From assembly GCA_905234755.1 (NCBI GenBank), contig CAJOIT010000002.1, positions 239,360 to 303,359 of the forward strand: 64,000 bases of DNA, read 5' to 3'. Origin of the DNA: an uncultured Bacteroidales bacterium. GTDB lineage: Bacteria > Bacteroidota > Bacteroidia > Bacteroidales > ML635J-15. The notes under the pieces are model-generated. The model saw only the letters and a program-made list of their open reading frames with translations. It made no database searches and was not told the DNA's origin. Position 1 is the stretch's first letter; the number at the start of each line of letters is the position of its first letter. Made by a program: the position numbers and the translations under genes. This document shows, piece by piece, positions 25,696 to 36,033 of the stretch.

Positions 25696-28600
25696 GGTAA
25701 ATCTAAGCATTAAACCAACTTTTGCGTTAACAGTCTTAAACGATGTGCCAACAATTGGATTATTAATACTTTGGTCGTAGAACAAACTTACATTGAACCT
25801 ATTGCTGAGAACATAGTCAGCCGACAATTTGAATGTGTACTGTATGTTACCAGATGTAGGCTGGTCCTGCGCCTCCTCGAGCTTACGAATCATTGTAATC
25901 TGCTTGCGTGCCGAGAAGTCGAAACGAAGGTTGAGGTCGCTCTTTAGGTCGCGTTTTCTACCGCCAACACTAATCGTGAGCGCTACATCCTTGAAACGAT
26001 AGCCAGCACCTATTATAAGTTCATTGTTCTTGACTTCGGTAAGCTGATTGTTCGAGAAACTCATTGTCAGGTTGCGTGTCTTCTTTACTTCAACCTTTAC
26101 CGACATACTGTTCACGAGCATCATATCGAACGAAATAAGTGGGCTCAACTGCTCGCTGATGCTAATGCCATTGATTACATAGCGCGAATAGAAATTGTTG
26201 AGCTGGTCGCGAATCTGGTTAAGTCCACTTTCATCGGGGTCGTACTCGTTAGCCAGTCGTGTCTGGAACGAACCGATATTGTAGGTAGAACGGTACGAAT
26301 GCTTAAGGCTTACCGAACGGAATACCTTCTTGAGTTTAGGAATCTTGCCAAGTCCATCGTAAACCACCTGCCAGTTTGGAAGAGCCGACCACAATCCGGG
26401 GATTGTATTGAGATTTACCTTGTTCGGATCCTGACCTGTATAAGCGGCAAAGAAAGCGGGAATAAGCACATCCTGAGATGTACGACCGAATCCGCTTGGG
26501 AATCCATCTTCATCAACATCCGATGCATTGTAGTCGGAGCGTTCCTTTGCCAAGCGTTCGGCTATTATTATTCTGTTTTCGGAGAACTGGCTAAAGGTTT
26601 CAGACACATAATTTTTGGACTTGAACTTTTCGAATGCCGACTTTATTGTTATGGTTGACATCGAGAATGTACCTGTCATTGATGGATTAAGACCGCGGAA
26701 CTCTCCTACGCCTGTAGACGGGTCAACCATATAACGGTAATACTTGGTCTGATTCTCGGAATAGTTGTGCAACATCGACAAATCAATCTTAAGGTCGCGG
26801 ACTGGTTCGAGTGTTGCCCTTAAATTCCAGTTGCGCGAATGTGTCTGCGTATATGCCTGAATCGAAGTAGTATCCTTGGTGACCAGGTTGTGCTCGCAAG
26901 CCCATTCTCCGAAATTCTTCACCTGCCAGCCTATAACAAACGGGAATGTAGGTGCGATAACAGATGGCTGAACGCCAAACATTTCCTCGTCGGGAGTATA
27001 TTTTGACATACCTATGAGCTTGGTCTTGCCCATATATCCCGGCAACAAGGTTCCGTTTGTCTCACTGACATTTGCAGATACATTCTTGACACTCATCAGC
27101 ACTACAAGCAAGTTGTCGAAAATCTTCTTTGCAACAGAATCCTTCTTGTCGCGCTTACCCGTAACCTTGACTTTTACATTCTCGACATCCTTCTCAACTG
27201 TGAACGAAAGTTTGTTGTCATCAATTACCTGCATATCGGCATTTATCGGACGGCCTTTATCATCGGTAACTTTTATTGTGACATTCTTGGTCTTTAACTT
27301 GTGAGTTATAGTCTTCTTCTTGCCTGCAGTCAACTTGCTTATATCCTCGTCGTAGGTTACGGTTTCGGTTTCCTTCTTCTTGGTTGATGCCCTACCGCGA
27401 TACTTGTTGTTAACATCCTTCAGGTACTTAACCTTGTTGTAGAGGTTGAGCAAATTGAACTGGGTATTTGCCGACATTGTATTGGAGTTCTGCACGACAT
27501 TACCGATGTTAAGCGTATCTGCAGTAATCGCGCCTGCCGTCCAGTTGTACGAGCCCTGATATCTTACGCTTGCCGAAATCCAGTCGAAAATCGGAATCTT
27601 GTTGATTGGCAAAGTATAAGATGCACTCCACTGCTGGTAGAAATTTGTATTTCGTCCGAAAGTCTTGAAATTCTTCCAAATGGAATCCATCTTCTGCTCA
27701 TAGTCGGGGTCACCCTTGAACATACGACCTTCAGGCTCATCGATACGGGCATTGTTGGTAGCAGTATATTCAAATTTCAGGTTCTTCGAGAAATTGTACT
27801 TGAAGTCGTACTGCCTTATTATTGTGAAATCCTTTATCACGCTGATTGGCAATGTATATGACGGGTCATAGACATTTCGTATCTGGGTTTCACCATACTG
27901 CCTGTTAAGGTTGCTTCGGAACGAAATCTGCGAAGGCAAATAGTAGAAGTTGAAATCCTTGATAATCTTGAATGCCTTCTTCTTAAATAATTTTACATCC
28001 TTAAACGGCTCGACAACCTTCGGTGTAGCATTGTAGTTGTAGAAAAATGAAGCCGTATGAGTTATATTTGTACGGAAAATTGTATTCGGGTCACGCTGGA
28101 AAATGTTGTTGTAACCATAGCTCAACGAGAAATTGGAAAGATTATACACATGAGGCTTCTGTCCCTGCTTTCCGTTAACCTTCACATTGGTAAGGTTAAT
28201 GCTTGTACGCTTCACATAGTCCTGCGACAAATGCTTGATGCTATCCTTGTACTCCTTGGGCAAGTCTGGATTTTTCAGTGTATTCTTCAAAAGTACATCT
28301 GGACTTAACGGGTCGTACTCCGGATTTGAAACATTCTCCGAAACAGCTATATACAAAGGAATCCTCACATTAAACCTTTCGGGGAAGAATTTACCAAACT
28401 CGAAGCTTGATGAGAAGTCGTACTGGTTGATTTCTTCGGTAAGGCGCTCCTTAATGGTAGAGTTCAACGCTCCGAATCCTGGTTTCTTTGTTGTTCCGGA
28501 GAGTGTCACAGTACCAAAATCGGCGAGTTTGGCTGTTGCGCGCGCCGTTGCTGCCCAACCCGACTTTTCGTTGAAATTAGTCAAGCGCAACTCGTTAACC

Positions 28601-31600
28601 CAAATTTCGGCACTCTTCGGCAAACCGTCATCGCTTCCGTTGAGGCTGACCTGCTTAGGATTACGCACACCTATCATGATAGTCTGAACATTGGAGAGGT
28701 TTGGATTACCCATAACGCTTATCTTTCCCCTCTCGTTCATCTCATAGTAAAGTTTGGTGAGCCCTACATTCTGGTTTCCGAGGCGAATAAGTTCATTTCT
28801 ATTTTCCTTAACCTTGGTCAATTCCTCGAATACGATATTAATGTCGTTTTCTTCAGGCCATACCAGATACCTGTCTGGAGCTTCGACATCATCGCCAGAA
28901 TAATACCCTTCGGGAGTAACCTTCAGCGGAACTTCAAATTCGTAGTAGTTGTTCTTGTAGTCGGTACCAAGGCGTACGAAAACGCTAACATCGCCATCCT
29001 TAATTTCATCCTTGCCAACAACCGATTCTGCATGAACGAACATCTGCATGCGCAAATATTTCCTTACATCCAGATAAACATTCTTGTAAACCGCACGCGC
29101 ATCACCATCGGCCAAGTCGAGCACCTTTATTGTCATAGCCTGCTCGTTGAGCTGCTGCATTTGCGGATTCATGGTATTCTGCTCGCGCGTAACACCTGGA
29201 GGCAACACATAGTTTACAGGACGACGACTTGCATTTTCTTCGATGTTTACTGCCGACACATCAAACGAAGTGTTTTCCAATTCGCTGACAATATATTCGC
29301 CCGGTTGCATGAATGAGTCATCGTATTTTCTCCATTCGCCACGCACAAGGTCCAAAGTACCGAAACGCAAACAAGTAGTCGTGTCGAAATTGGTCATGAA
29401 CATTCGCATGAAGCGAATCGACTTGAAATCTGAAATCGAACCGACCTTCTTGGAATATTCTGAAATAGGAATTTTGAACTGATACCAAGCAACCTGAGAA
29501 CTTTCATCGTTTGCCAAAGTAACAGACACGACGGTCTTATCGGCAATATAGTTCTGACCGACAACAAGGTCCTGAGGACGGATACTTACTCGATACTGGA
29601 AGAAATTCTCCGACTCACTGAGAGTATTGTCCCTGTTTATATCCTCGACATCGGGGGTTGTTGTCGAATTGGTAATATACGATTCGGTCTGATACTCGCG
29701 AGGAATAGAGTTTCCTTCCAAGCCATTGAAATACTTGTATCTCTGAAGAATGTTAAGTCCCTGCTCATCATAATCGGAACCTTTGTAATGATGGAAGTTA
29801 TCTGACGACGGGTCGGCAAGCGCCATCTGATAAGCCTCGGAACTTTCGCCAAACATATTCCTTACTTGCTCGAGATACTCGCTGAAGAATTTATTTTCAT
29901 TTTCTGTACTAAGACCATCGAGACCGACATCCTGAGCAAATCGAATTTCAGCACTGTTGTCGAATGCACTTACAAGAGCCTGAGTGTTTGGCACGACACC
30001 CCACACAGTAGTATCGACAGGATTCTCCAGCGATGGTGCAGGAAGCCCCTGCTCGAAAGACTTTCTTCCGTCCTTCAATATATCTTCGCTGACATCACCA
30101 AGGTTGAAATACAAGTCACCACCCGGATTTAAGGAATCCTCGACAAACGGGTCCATCATCCAGAACTCAATGTACTCAATATTAGCATCCTCGAAATCGG
30201 TAGTCGTCAACTGCCTTTGAATACCAGCCCAACGCTTGCGCGGATTTTCGAGCAGACCGAGAGAGTTCATACCTGCCACATCGTAGTTGTACGGACCTTT
30301 CTCATTCGGATAAAACACAAGGTTCAGCGGGGCGATATTCTTTTCCAAGTTAGTTTCGCTCTCTCGGTTCGGGAAAAGCTCAGTTTCGTAAACCAACCTT
30401 GTATAATGGCTCGACCTATCTTCGATACTTATCGGAGAAGAACTTTCGTGCAATGTCTGGTCAACAACAAACCATGACAAACGCGCCCTATTCTTGCCAT
30501 AGTCAAGGTCGTTAATCTTCGAACTTTCGGGGAACAGCACAGAATCGTTAGGCGTACTTGCTATCGACCAGCTCACATAACTCTTTATGTCGTTTGTTAT
30601 CTTGGAACTTTCAAAGTCGTCAATATAAGCAGCACCCTCCTTGCCAATGACCTTTGAATGACCTGGAATCAACTGGGCAAACTCCGCATTGAATGTTACC
30701 GTTGACATTTCTTTTGTCTGCAGAAGTGGCAGGAAGTCTATTGCCTTGGTCAAAAACGGCACATCGGTACGATACGACAGGTTAGCGCCCCATATTGTAT
30801 TCGACAAAGGCTCTTCACCTATGTTAACTTTTTGTGTCATTGGCTTTTCCTTCAAATGAAGTATTGTAGCACCGACATTAAAATTATTCGAAAAGTCGTA
30901 GTTTGCATGCAATCCTGTAAGCACTTTAGTCTGCATGGAACCGACAGAATTGCTTTCAAGGTTAATAGAAATAGGAGTTCCTGCCTCCAAGATTCCCTGA
31001 TTCAATATTTTAACCCTACCGAGGTTATAGTCGACGGTATAATCCACATTTTCGACAAGAAGAGCCGAACCAGCAGTAACCGAAACGCTTCCCTGGGGAA
31101 CATTTATGGCATTGAGCGATATTTCGCTACTACTTGTTGACTTGTAGCGACCTTTCAGCTTGAACTTGTTCTTCTCGGCCAACTGCTGAGCCTTGCTCTT
31201 GGTGCTGTCGTACAATTCGGGGAAGACATATCCTTCGGCGACATTTGCAAGAGAACTATTCCCGCCAGTAATTTTTTCGTACAAGTACGAACCGAAAGGT
31301 TCTCGCACAGGGAATATAATCCTACCGCCCGATGAACTGATTGTGAAATTTTCAACATAGTCGAACATTCCATCAGGATACGGGTCATTCTGCGTATTCA
31401 AGTTATCAAGTCCCAAAACTCTCAACAACTGGATATTGTCGATGGCACCTGCTGGAATATAAGTGAGGTCGGTACCAGTCTTGTCGTTGGTATAGAGAAT
31501 GTCGAGTGTGAAATCATCACGGGTAATCTGGTAAGCACCAATGTTGTAAATGTTCTTCATCATAAGGTCCCAGTTTTTCTTGCTAGGAGTAAATGAAGAA

Positions 31601-33147
31601 CCTTTTATCAATTTGACTACCAATGTCTGCGGTGCCGCAATTGCAGAGTTTGAAAATTCACCGACCGTAAAGACTTCGCCTCCAACGGTATATTCGTATG
31701 CCACAGCCAGAACCTGGTCGGAATTCAACTTTGAATTGAGGGAGATATAACCCAACTGTGCATTAAGGGTATATTCTGACGGACTAAGTTTACGAGCCGA
31801 CTCAATCTTCTCGAAATCAGTACCGCCTGCCATCTGCAAACCTAACAATGTACTGCTGACCATATTTATATCCCTAACATCGGGATAGTCGGATGCGATA
31901 TTGCCAAGAATGTTCACATCATTGTACGGAGGAACTGTAGTGGTATTGTGCAAAGAACTGCTTACATACAACGACTGGATGTCATTATAGTTCGATTCAC
32001 CCAAATCGGCAAAAGCGATAATATTTCGTGCATCAGTATAATTGCCAGTCTTATTTGTAACCCAAACCTCGATTCTGTTTATCGTAACGCCACCAGTTAT
32101 CACAGGCAGATTTGCCATTGCGCGGTCGTAGTTCTCCTTGAAGTAGTGCGACAGGAAGAAGTGCTTGTTTTCCTCGTAGTTGTCGGCCTTGATTTCAAAT
32201 TCCTTGGTAGTACTTCCGCCCTCGACATTGATTGTTGATGTCTCACTCTTTTTCTGCGACAGCAAGCCTGTAAGTGTCAACTTTCCGAATTTCAGTTCGG
32301 TCTTTACACCGAAAAGGCTCTGGCTACCCTGAATGAGAGTACCAGTAAGAGGGAGAGACACATTTCCTGCTTCAATTTTCTGGATTATGTCATCGTCATC
32401 GCCAGTATATTCGAGCTTTACATTGTTTTCGAAGTCGAACGAAGCCTCAGTATCATACGAAATGTTGACCTTCATCTTTGTACCAATCTGACCTACGACA
32501 TTCATCTGAATCTTTTCATCGAAGTCGAGGTTTACTTGGCGCTGCTGCTTTGAATCGAATGCAGGATTGTCGGTGCGGGTGTATTCCAAACCGAGAGTAA
32601 GTTCAGCCGAACCTTGTGGCTTTATGTCGATTACATTTCCGCCAAATATTCTATCGAAAATTTCGCCGCCAACCTCAAGTTTAGGAATAAAATTACTATT
32701 TATCTCCTGATTCTGAGCACGGTTCATCTTTGCTTTCTGATGCCAGTAGGAATTCATTGCCTTCTCGAAATTGTAGTTCACATAATCGTCAAAAGGCATA
32801 TTGTATGGCGTTCCGATTGGCATTCCGTCAACATTCTTCTGGAAATTGTAGCTGTCGGTTTCGGGGTCGTACTCCACCGATGTGCTAACATTCGATGGGT
32901 CGGTTCCGTACAATGGACTGTTGTCGGTATTGTCGGACGGATTCACATTCTCCTTTGGCAAGGGGAATTTTGCATTGCCCTCGGTCTTAGTGGTATCGTC
33001 ATCCGGACCAGGCTGTTCCGAAAATGCATTTAGAGATGGGTAGCGATTTCGGCTTCCATTCCTTGCATTAGACGGCACAAAAGCCACGACCATCATCGCA
33101 GCCATTAGTCCACCGACAAAAATATATTTTAATATTCTACCGAACAA
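25684..33147 (-). CDS. sprA: T9SS outer-membrane translocon protein SprA (Sov)
   Basis: 2,487 residues, typical for SprA/Sov, the giant 36-strand barrel through which T9SS cargo crosses the outer membrane. The first codon appears to be TTG (33147): an in-frame stop lies two codons upstream and the first ATG is 14 codons in, which would remove the basic n-region (GRILKYIF) of the signal peptide. Recognisable stretches include ALGNxP-like plug repeats, GKLTLTGLLSQKKSE, KVIGKEGAAYIDDFESS, a conserved SprA segment, and long runs of amphipathic strands to the C-terminal VNAKVGLMLRFTLAT. It sits between ruvA and gcvH as in many Bacteroidota. Cargo candidates in the window are the 58330 and 63208 genes. 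Confidence 0.95.
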   Translation of the reverse strand: MFGRILKYIFVGGLMAAMMVVAFVPSNARNGSRNRYPSLNAFSEQPGPDDDTTKTEGNAKFPLPKENVNPSDNTDNSPLYGTDPSNVSTSVEYDPETDSYNFQKNVDGMPIGTPYNMPFDDYVNYNFEKAMNSYWHQKAKMNRAQNQEINSNFIPKLEVGGEIFDRIFGGNVIDIKPQGSAELTLGLEYTRTDNPAFDSKQQRQVNLDFDEKIQMNVVGQIGTKMKVNISYDTEASFDFENNVKLEYTGDDDDIIQKIEAGNVSLPLTGTLIQGSQSLFGVKTELKFGKLTLTGLLSQKKSETSTINVEGGSTTKEFEIKADNYEENKHFFLSHYFKENYDRAMANLPVITGGVTINRIEVWVTNKTGNYTDARNIIAFADLGESNYNDIQSLYVSSSLHNTTTVPPYNDVNILGNIASDYPDVRDINMVSSTLLGLQMAGGTDFEKIESARKLSPSEYTLNAQLGYISLNSKLNSDQVLAVAYEYTVGGEVFTVGEFSNSAIAAPQTLVVKLIKGSSFTPSKKNWDLMMKNIYNIGAYQITRDDFTLDILYTNDKTGTDLTYIPAGAIDNIQLLRVLGLDNLNTQNDPYPDGMFDYVENFTISSSGGRIIFPVREPFGSYLYEKITGGNSSLANVAEGYVFPELYDSTKSKAQQLAEKNKFKLKGRYKSTSSSEISLNAINVPQGSVSVTAGSALLVENVDYTVDYNLGRVKILNQGILEAGTPISINLESNSVGSMQTKVLTGLHANYDFSNNFNVGATILHLKEKPMTQKVNIGEEPLSNTIWGANLSYRTDVPFLTKAIDFLPLLQTKEMSTVTFNAEFAQLIPGHSKVIGKEGAAYIDDFESSKITNDIKSYVSWSIASTPNDSVLFPESSKINDLDYGKNRARLSWFVVDQTLHESSSPISIEDRSSHYTRLVYETELFPNRESETNLEKNIAPLNLVFYPNEKGPYNYDVAGMNSLGLLENPRKRWAGIQRQLTTTDFEDANIEYIEFWMMDPFVEDSLNPGGDLYFNLGDVSEDILKDGRKSFEQGLPAPSLENPVDTTVWGVVPNTQALVSAFDNSAEIRFAQDVGLDGLSTENENKFFSEYLEQVRNMFGESSEAYQMALADPSSDNFHHYKGSDYDEQGLNILQRYKYFNGLEGNSIPREYQTESYITNSTTTPDVEDINRDNTLSESENFFQYRVSIRPQDLVVGQNYIADKTVVSVTLANDESSQVAWYQFKIPISEYSKKVGSISDFKSIRFMRMFMTNFDTTTCLRFGTLDLVRGEWRKYDDSFMQPGEYIVSELENTSFDVSAVNIEENASRRPVNYVLPPGVTREQNTMNPQMQQLNEQAMTIKVLDLADGDARAVYKNVYLDVRKYLRMQMFVHAESVVGKDEIKDGDVSVFVRLGTDYKNNYYEFEVPLKVTPEGYYSGDDVEAPDRYLVWPEENDINIVFEELTKVKENRNELIRLGNQNVGLTKLYYEMNERGKISVMGNPNLSNVQTIMIGVRNPKQVSLNGSDDGLPKSAEIWVNELRLTNFNEKSGWAATARATAKLADFGTVTLSGTTKKPGFGALNSTIKERLTEEINQYDFSSSFEFGKFFPERFNVRIPLYIAVSENVSNPEYDPLSPDVLLKNTLKNPDLPKEYKDSIKHLSQDYVKRTSINLTNVKVNGKQGQKPHVYNLSNFSLSYGYNNIFQRDPNTIFRTNITHTASFFYNYNATPKVVEPFKDVKLFKKKAFKIIKDFNFYYLPSQISFRSNLNRQYGETQIRNVYDPSYTLPISVIKDFTIIRQYDFKYNFSKNLKFEYTATNNARIDEPEGRMFKGDPDYEQKMDSIWKNFKTFGRNTNFYQQWSASYTLPINKIPIFDWISASVRYQGSYNWTAGAITADTLNIGNVVQNSNTMSANTQFNLLNLYNKVKYLKDVNNKYRGRASTKKKETETVTYDEDISKLTAGKKKTITHKLKTKNVTIKVTDDKGRPINADMQVIDDNKLSFTVEKDVENVKVKVTGKRDKKDSVAKKIFDNLLVVLMSVKNVSANVSETNGTLLPGYMGKTKLIGMSKYTPDEEMFGVQPSVIAPTFPFVIGWQVKNFGEWACEHNLVTKDTTSIQAYTQTHSRNWNLRATLEPVRDLKIDLSMLHNYSENQTKYYRYMVDPSTGVGEFRGLNPSMTGTFSMSTITIKSAFEKFKSKNYVSETFSQFSENRIIIAERLAKERSDYNASDVDEDGFPSGFGRTSQDVLIPAFFAAYTGQDPNKVNLNTIPGLWSALPNWQVVYDGLGKIPKLKKVFRSVSLKHSYRSTYNIGSFQTRLANEYDPDESGLNQIRDQLNNFYSRYVINGISISEQLSPLISFDMMLVNSMSVKVEVKKTRNLTMSFSNNQLTEVKNNELIIGAGYRFKDVALTISVGGRKRDLKSDLNLRFDFSARKQITMIRKLEEAQDQPTSGNIQYTFKLSADYVLSNRFNVSLFYDQSINNPIVGTSFKTVNAKVGLMLRFTLAT

Positions 33148-33156
33148 TGTTCAATT

Positions 33157-33744
33157 CTACAAATAGTTCAACGACAGCTTGATAACGGTTTCAAGGGAAG
33201 CATCCGGCTTTTCCTTGAGCACTTTGTCAAGCACTTTCTCCACTGCGGCCTTCGCGAAGCCAAGAGTTGTTAATGTTAATAACGCATCTTTCTTGATTGT
33301 ATTGTCCGAAGCAGCAAAAATTTCTGCAGCATCCATTTCTCCCGACAAATTTATCTTGTCCTTAAGGTCGATAATGATGCGCTGTGCGGTCTTTGCCCCT
33401 ATACCTTTCACGCTTTTCAGCTTAACTAAATTTTCGCTGAGAATGGCGTTTGTAAGTTCTTGTGGTGTAAGCGATGATAGTATCAAACGAGCAGTGTTCG
33501 GGCCGACTCCGTTTACCGTAATCAGCTGGCGGAAAAGTTCACGCTCAACCTTTGTCACAAAGCCGAAAAGCAAATGTGCGTCTTCTCTAACAACCTGATG
33601 CAAAAAAAGTTGAGTCTGTTCACCCTGCCTCAGTGCCGAGTAGGATGTAAGGCTTATATTTACAAAGTAGCCTATGCCGTTAGCCTCAACCACAGCATAC
33701 GCTGGATTAAGTTCTGCGACAAGTCCCTTTACATATTCGTACAT
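33157..33744 (-). CDS. ruvA: Holliday junction branch migration protein RuvA
   Basis: 195 residues, normal. It forms a tetramer on four-way junctions and loads the RuvB motor. The N-terminal OB domain (MYEYVKGLVAELNPAYAVVE) is followed by two helix-hairpin-helix motifs (ITVNGVGPNTARLILSSL and LKSVKGIGAKTAQRIIIDLK). The C-terminal domain III (KKDALLTLTTLGFAKAAVEK) contacts RuvB. It is the first gene before sprA, with a 9-bp gap, so sprA is probably transcribed with it. Confidence 0.96.
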   Translation of the reverse strand: MYEYVKGLVAELNPAYAVVEANGIGYFVNISLTSYSALRQGEQTQLFLHQVVREDAHLLFGFVTKVERELFRQLITVNGVGPNTARLILSSLTPQELTNAILSENLVKLKSVKGIGAKTAQRIIIDLKDKINLSGEMDAAEIFAASDNTIKKDALLTLTTLGFAKAAVEKVLDKVLKEKPDASLETVIKLSLNYL

Positions 33745-33769
33745 AGTTATCCTAAAATAAAATTAGGTG

Positions 33770-33777
33770 CAAATTTA
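33770..33777 (-). promoter_or_regulatory. -7 element for ruvA-sprA
   Basis: TAAATTTG on the minus strand fits TAnnTTTG, 25 bp before the ruvA ATG. No TTTG at N19; one lies at N22. Confidence 0.4.
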
Positions 33778-33850
33778 AACATTTTTTGGTTCGTATGAAC
33801 AAACTAAAAATGGTTTTTTCTATCCGTGCAAACCGATTCTATAACGCTAA

Positions 33851-35458
33851 CTAAAAACGCCTCTTATACAATAAAAATTTTCCACAGCAATATCTATCAT
33901 AATCCTGCTTACTATCCAAATGTTTAATGACATCCGAATAGCGACTCTCTTGCCTGATCATGACATTGTCTACGCTATCTACAAGATTAGGATTCATTCT
34001 ATAGTCATAGGCAATTGGAACCAATCCGAGCAATTCTACATTACCCCAGTTTTCAGTATCGCACCACACCGTATCTCCGCAAGACAAGTACTGCTGCGTA
34101 AATTTAAGTCTGTCGAATGTCTTTTCATCCACATACAGTTTCTGGTCGATGCCGAGCGACATTACATCGCACTTTTGTTCAACATATATATCGCCATGCC
34201 ATGTAGGGCTGTACAATGACATACACATTTCGACAGCATAGAACGCGAGTACAACAGAAACCACCATCTTTTGCCACCAACGAACCGAACAAACAAACAG
34301 TAACGGCGTTACAAATGACATATATTCGTAACCCCTGTCCTTAAAAAAGTTGTTTGTACCAAAAGAAAGGCATACTGGCATAAGCATTAGCAGTCCGAAA
34401 AAGAGTTGCATCTTCCTGTTAGATATGTTTTTCTCATCAAGCAAAAGATAAAATGCCAGCAACCATAAGAAAAAGTTTATATCGTAGTTGACAGCAGCAC
34501 GAATGTACATGACAACAGCTATGTACATTATAATTCTGAATATTATAGAAATTTTACCATGCAAATTCATTTTCGCAGCCAGCACAGGAGTAAAGTGCAA
34601 AACCAAAGCCAGCATCACTACTTGCATGAAATAGAATATCATTGTCCGATGGAGCCACTTGTATAAAAATCGTATTCCATAGTCATCTTCGCCACGAGCC
34701 ACTGTCTCATTAACCTTTTCCACAAAACTCGACAAATATGACTTAATATCCTCAACAAAAACAAAGTACAAAACCAAGAACACCACCATTCCAAGTACAT
34801 AAATTGCAAGTTTCTTCAAACTATCTGACAAACAAATGGAAATCTGGGCATGTGAATCTCGACTAGTGTATATGTGCAATATGATGAAAGCAAAAATAAT
34901 AGGTATTGCAATCACATTTGTAATCATTACAGGAATAAGCATGGCTATAAAAAATCCGCTGAAAAACATAGCGATGCTATTATTTCGCGTCAAGGAAACC
35001 ATTAGCAAGCCAAGCGACACCTGCATTACAATCTGATTAAGTGTTATGTAGTTGAATGAGGGACAAGTTATTACCCTCAACTGTCCAGCAAATACAACAA
35101 ACAGCCACATCAGTACCCATATAAAGGCCTTTGATTTACCAAGCTTCTCAGGCAAAAGCCACCGCTCCGAATAAAGGAAAAGTCCAAGCGCAAACACACC
35201 TCCTGCCACAATATTAAGCACATAGCACACAACTCTTATTGCATAAATATTGTTACCGAAAACATTGAAGAACAATAGGTGAGCCGATGAATTCAACCCA
35301 GATGGCAAATCTCGCATAAGACACAGATACCAAGCATCATCCGACATTACAAAACACTTGTCAAATGTCCAAAAATTAATGGCGATGCCTATTAATGCAA
35401 CAATAACATAGACTGCATAATTAGTGTAACTTGCAATATTTTCCAAACGGTCTCTCAT
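33851..35458 (-). CDS. Polytopic membrane protein, probable GT-C glycosyltransferase
   Basis: 535 residues with about 10-11 hydrophobic helices up to residue ~400 and a soluble C-terminal domain (~130 residues). The first loop contains VMSDDAWYLCLMRDLP; paired acidic residues after the first helix are the catalytic signature of GT-C enzymes of the GT39/ArnT/DUF2029 type. It shows no GT22-type HKEVRF motif. It lies 8 bp after the small OMP gene on the same strand. The donor is presumably a polyprenyl-phosphate sugar; the acceptor is unknown. Confidence 0.6.
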   Translation of the reverse strand: MRDRLENIASYTNYAVYVIVALIGIAINFWTFDKCFVMSDDAWYLCLMRDLPSGLNSSAHLLFFNVFGNNIYAIRVVCYVLNIVAGGVFALGLFLYSERWLLPEKLGKSKAFIWVLMWLFVVFAGQLRVITCPSFNYITLNQIVMQVSLGLLMVSLTRNNSIAMFFSGFFIAMLIPVMITNVIAIPIIFAFIILHIYTSRDSHAQISICLSDSLKKLAIYVLGMVVFLVLYFVFVEDIKSYLSSFVEKVNETVARGEDDYGIRFLYKWLHRTMIFYFMQVVMLALVLHFTPVLAAKMNLHGKISIIFRIIMYIAVVMYIRAAVNYDINFFLWLLAFYLLLDEKNISNRKMQLFFGLLMLMPVCLSFGTNNFFKDRGYEYMSFVTPLLFVCSVRWWQKMVVSVVLAFYAVEMCMSLYSPTWHGDIYVEQKCDVMSLGIDQKLYVDEKTFDRLKFTQQYLSCGDTVWCDTENWGNVELLGLVPIAYDYRMNPNLVDSVDNVMIRQESRYSDVIKHLDSKQDYDRYCCGKFLLYKRRF

Positions 35459-35466
35459 AGGCTTTT

Positions 35467-36033
35467 TCAGAACTGATAGCTAATTTTAACGACAGGATTT
35501 GAGTACAGAGAATACATTGTTTCGTTGAAATTGTACATCACCGACAGCAACATATACGACCTTCTTCCTATCGGAACCTGAAAGCCAAGACCAAGCATCG
35601 GAGATGCTACCCACAGAGATTCTTCGGCAGATAGTGCCGTATAGAACTTGCCCATATTGGTGTATGAAAACTGCCCGTATATCAATATTCCCATATCAGT
35701 GCTTAAAAATGGAATTAGGTCGCCGATACTCTTTATGACTGTAAAACTTGCAAAAACATTGCCGCCAAAAATGCTACCCTTGAAATTGTAAAACTCGGAA
35801 TATACAAACATATAGTCAATTCCTACACCTGCCGAGAACCTGTTTGTTATCCTATACCCAACCTGCGGACTAAGTGAAATCTGCGTTACGGTACCAAAAG
35901 CCATATCAAGGTCGCCACCATAGAAAATGCGCTGAACAGCAGTTGGTGGCGGTTCGGTTTCAAGGTACTGAGCCTTAAGCCCGAAAACGGCTATACAAAG
36001 CAATATGGACAGCAACAACTTTTTCATTGTCAT
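35467..36033 (-). CDS. Small outer-membrane beta-barrel protein
   Basis: 188 residues. The ATG at 36033 overlaps the upstream TGA (ATGA); a second ATG at 36027 is the alternative. Signal peptide MKKLLLSILLCIAVFGLKAQ, then strands typical of an 8-stranded OmpA/OmpW-like barrel (SLSPQVGYRITNRFSAGVGI, GGNVFASFTVI, PMLGLGFQVPIGRRSYMLLS) with a C-terminal VVKISYQF, the classic last strand ending in F recognised by BamA. Function unknown. Confidence 0.8.
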   Translation of the reverse strand: MTMKKLLLSILLCIAVFGLKAQYLETEPPPTAVQRIFYGGDLDMAFGTVTQISLSPQVGYRITNRFSAGVGIDYMFVYSEFYNFKGSIFGGNVFASFTVIKSIGDLIPFLSTDMGILIYGQFSYTNMGKFYTALSAEESLWVASPMLGLGFQVPIGRRSYMLLSVMYNFNETMYSLYSNPVVKISYQF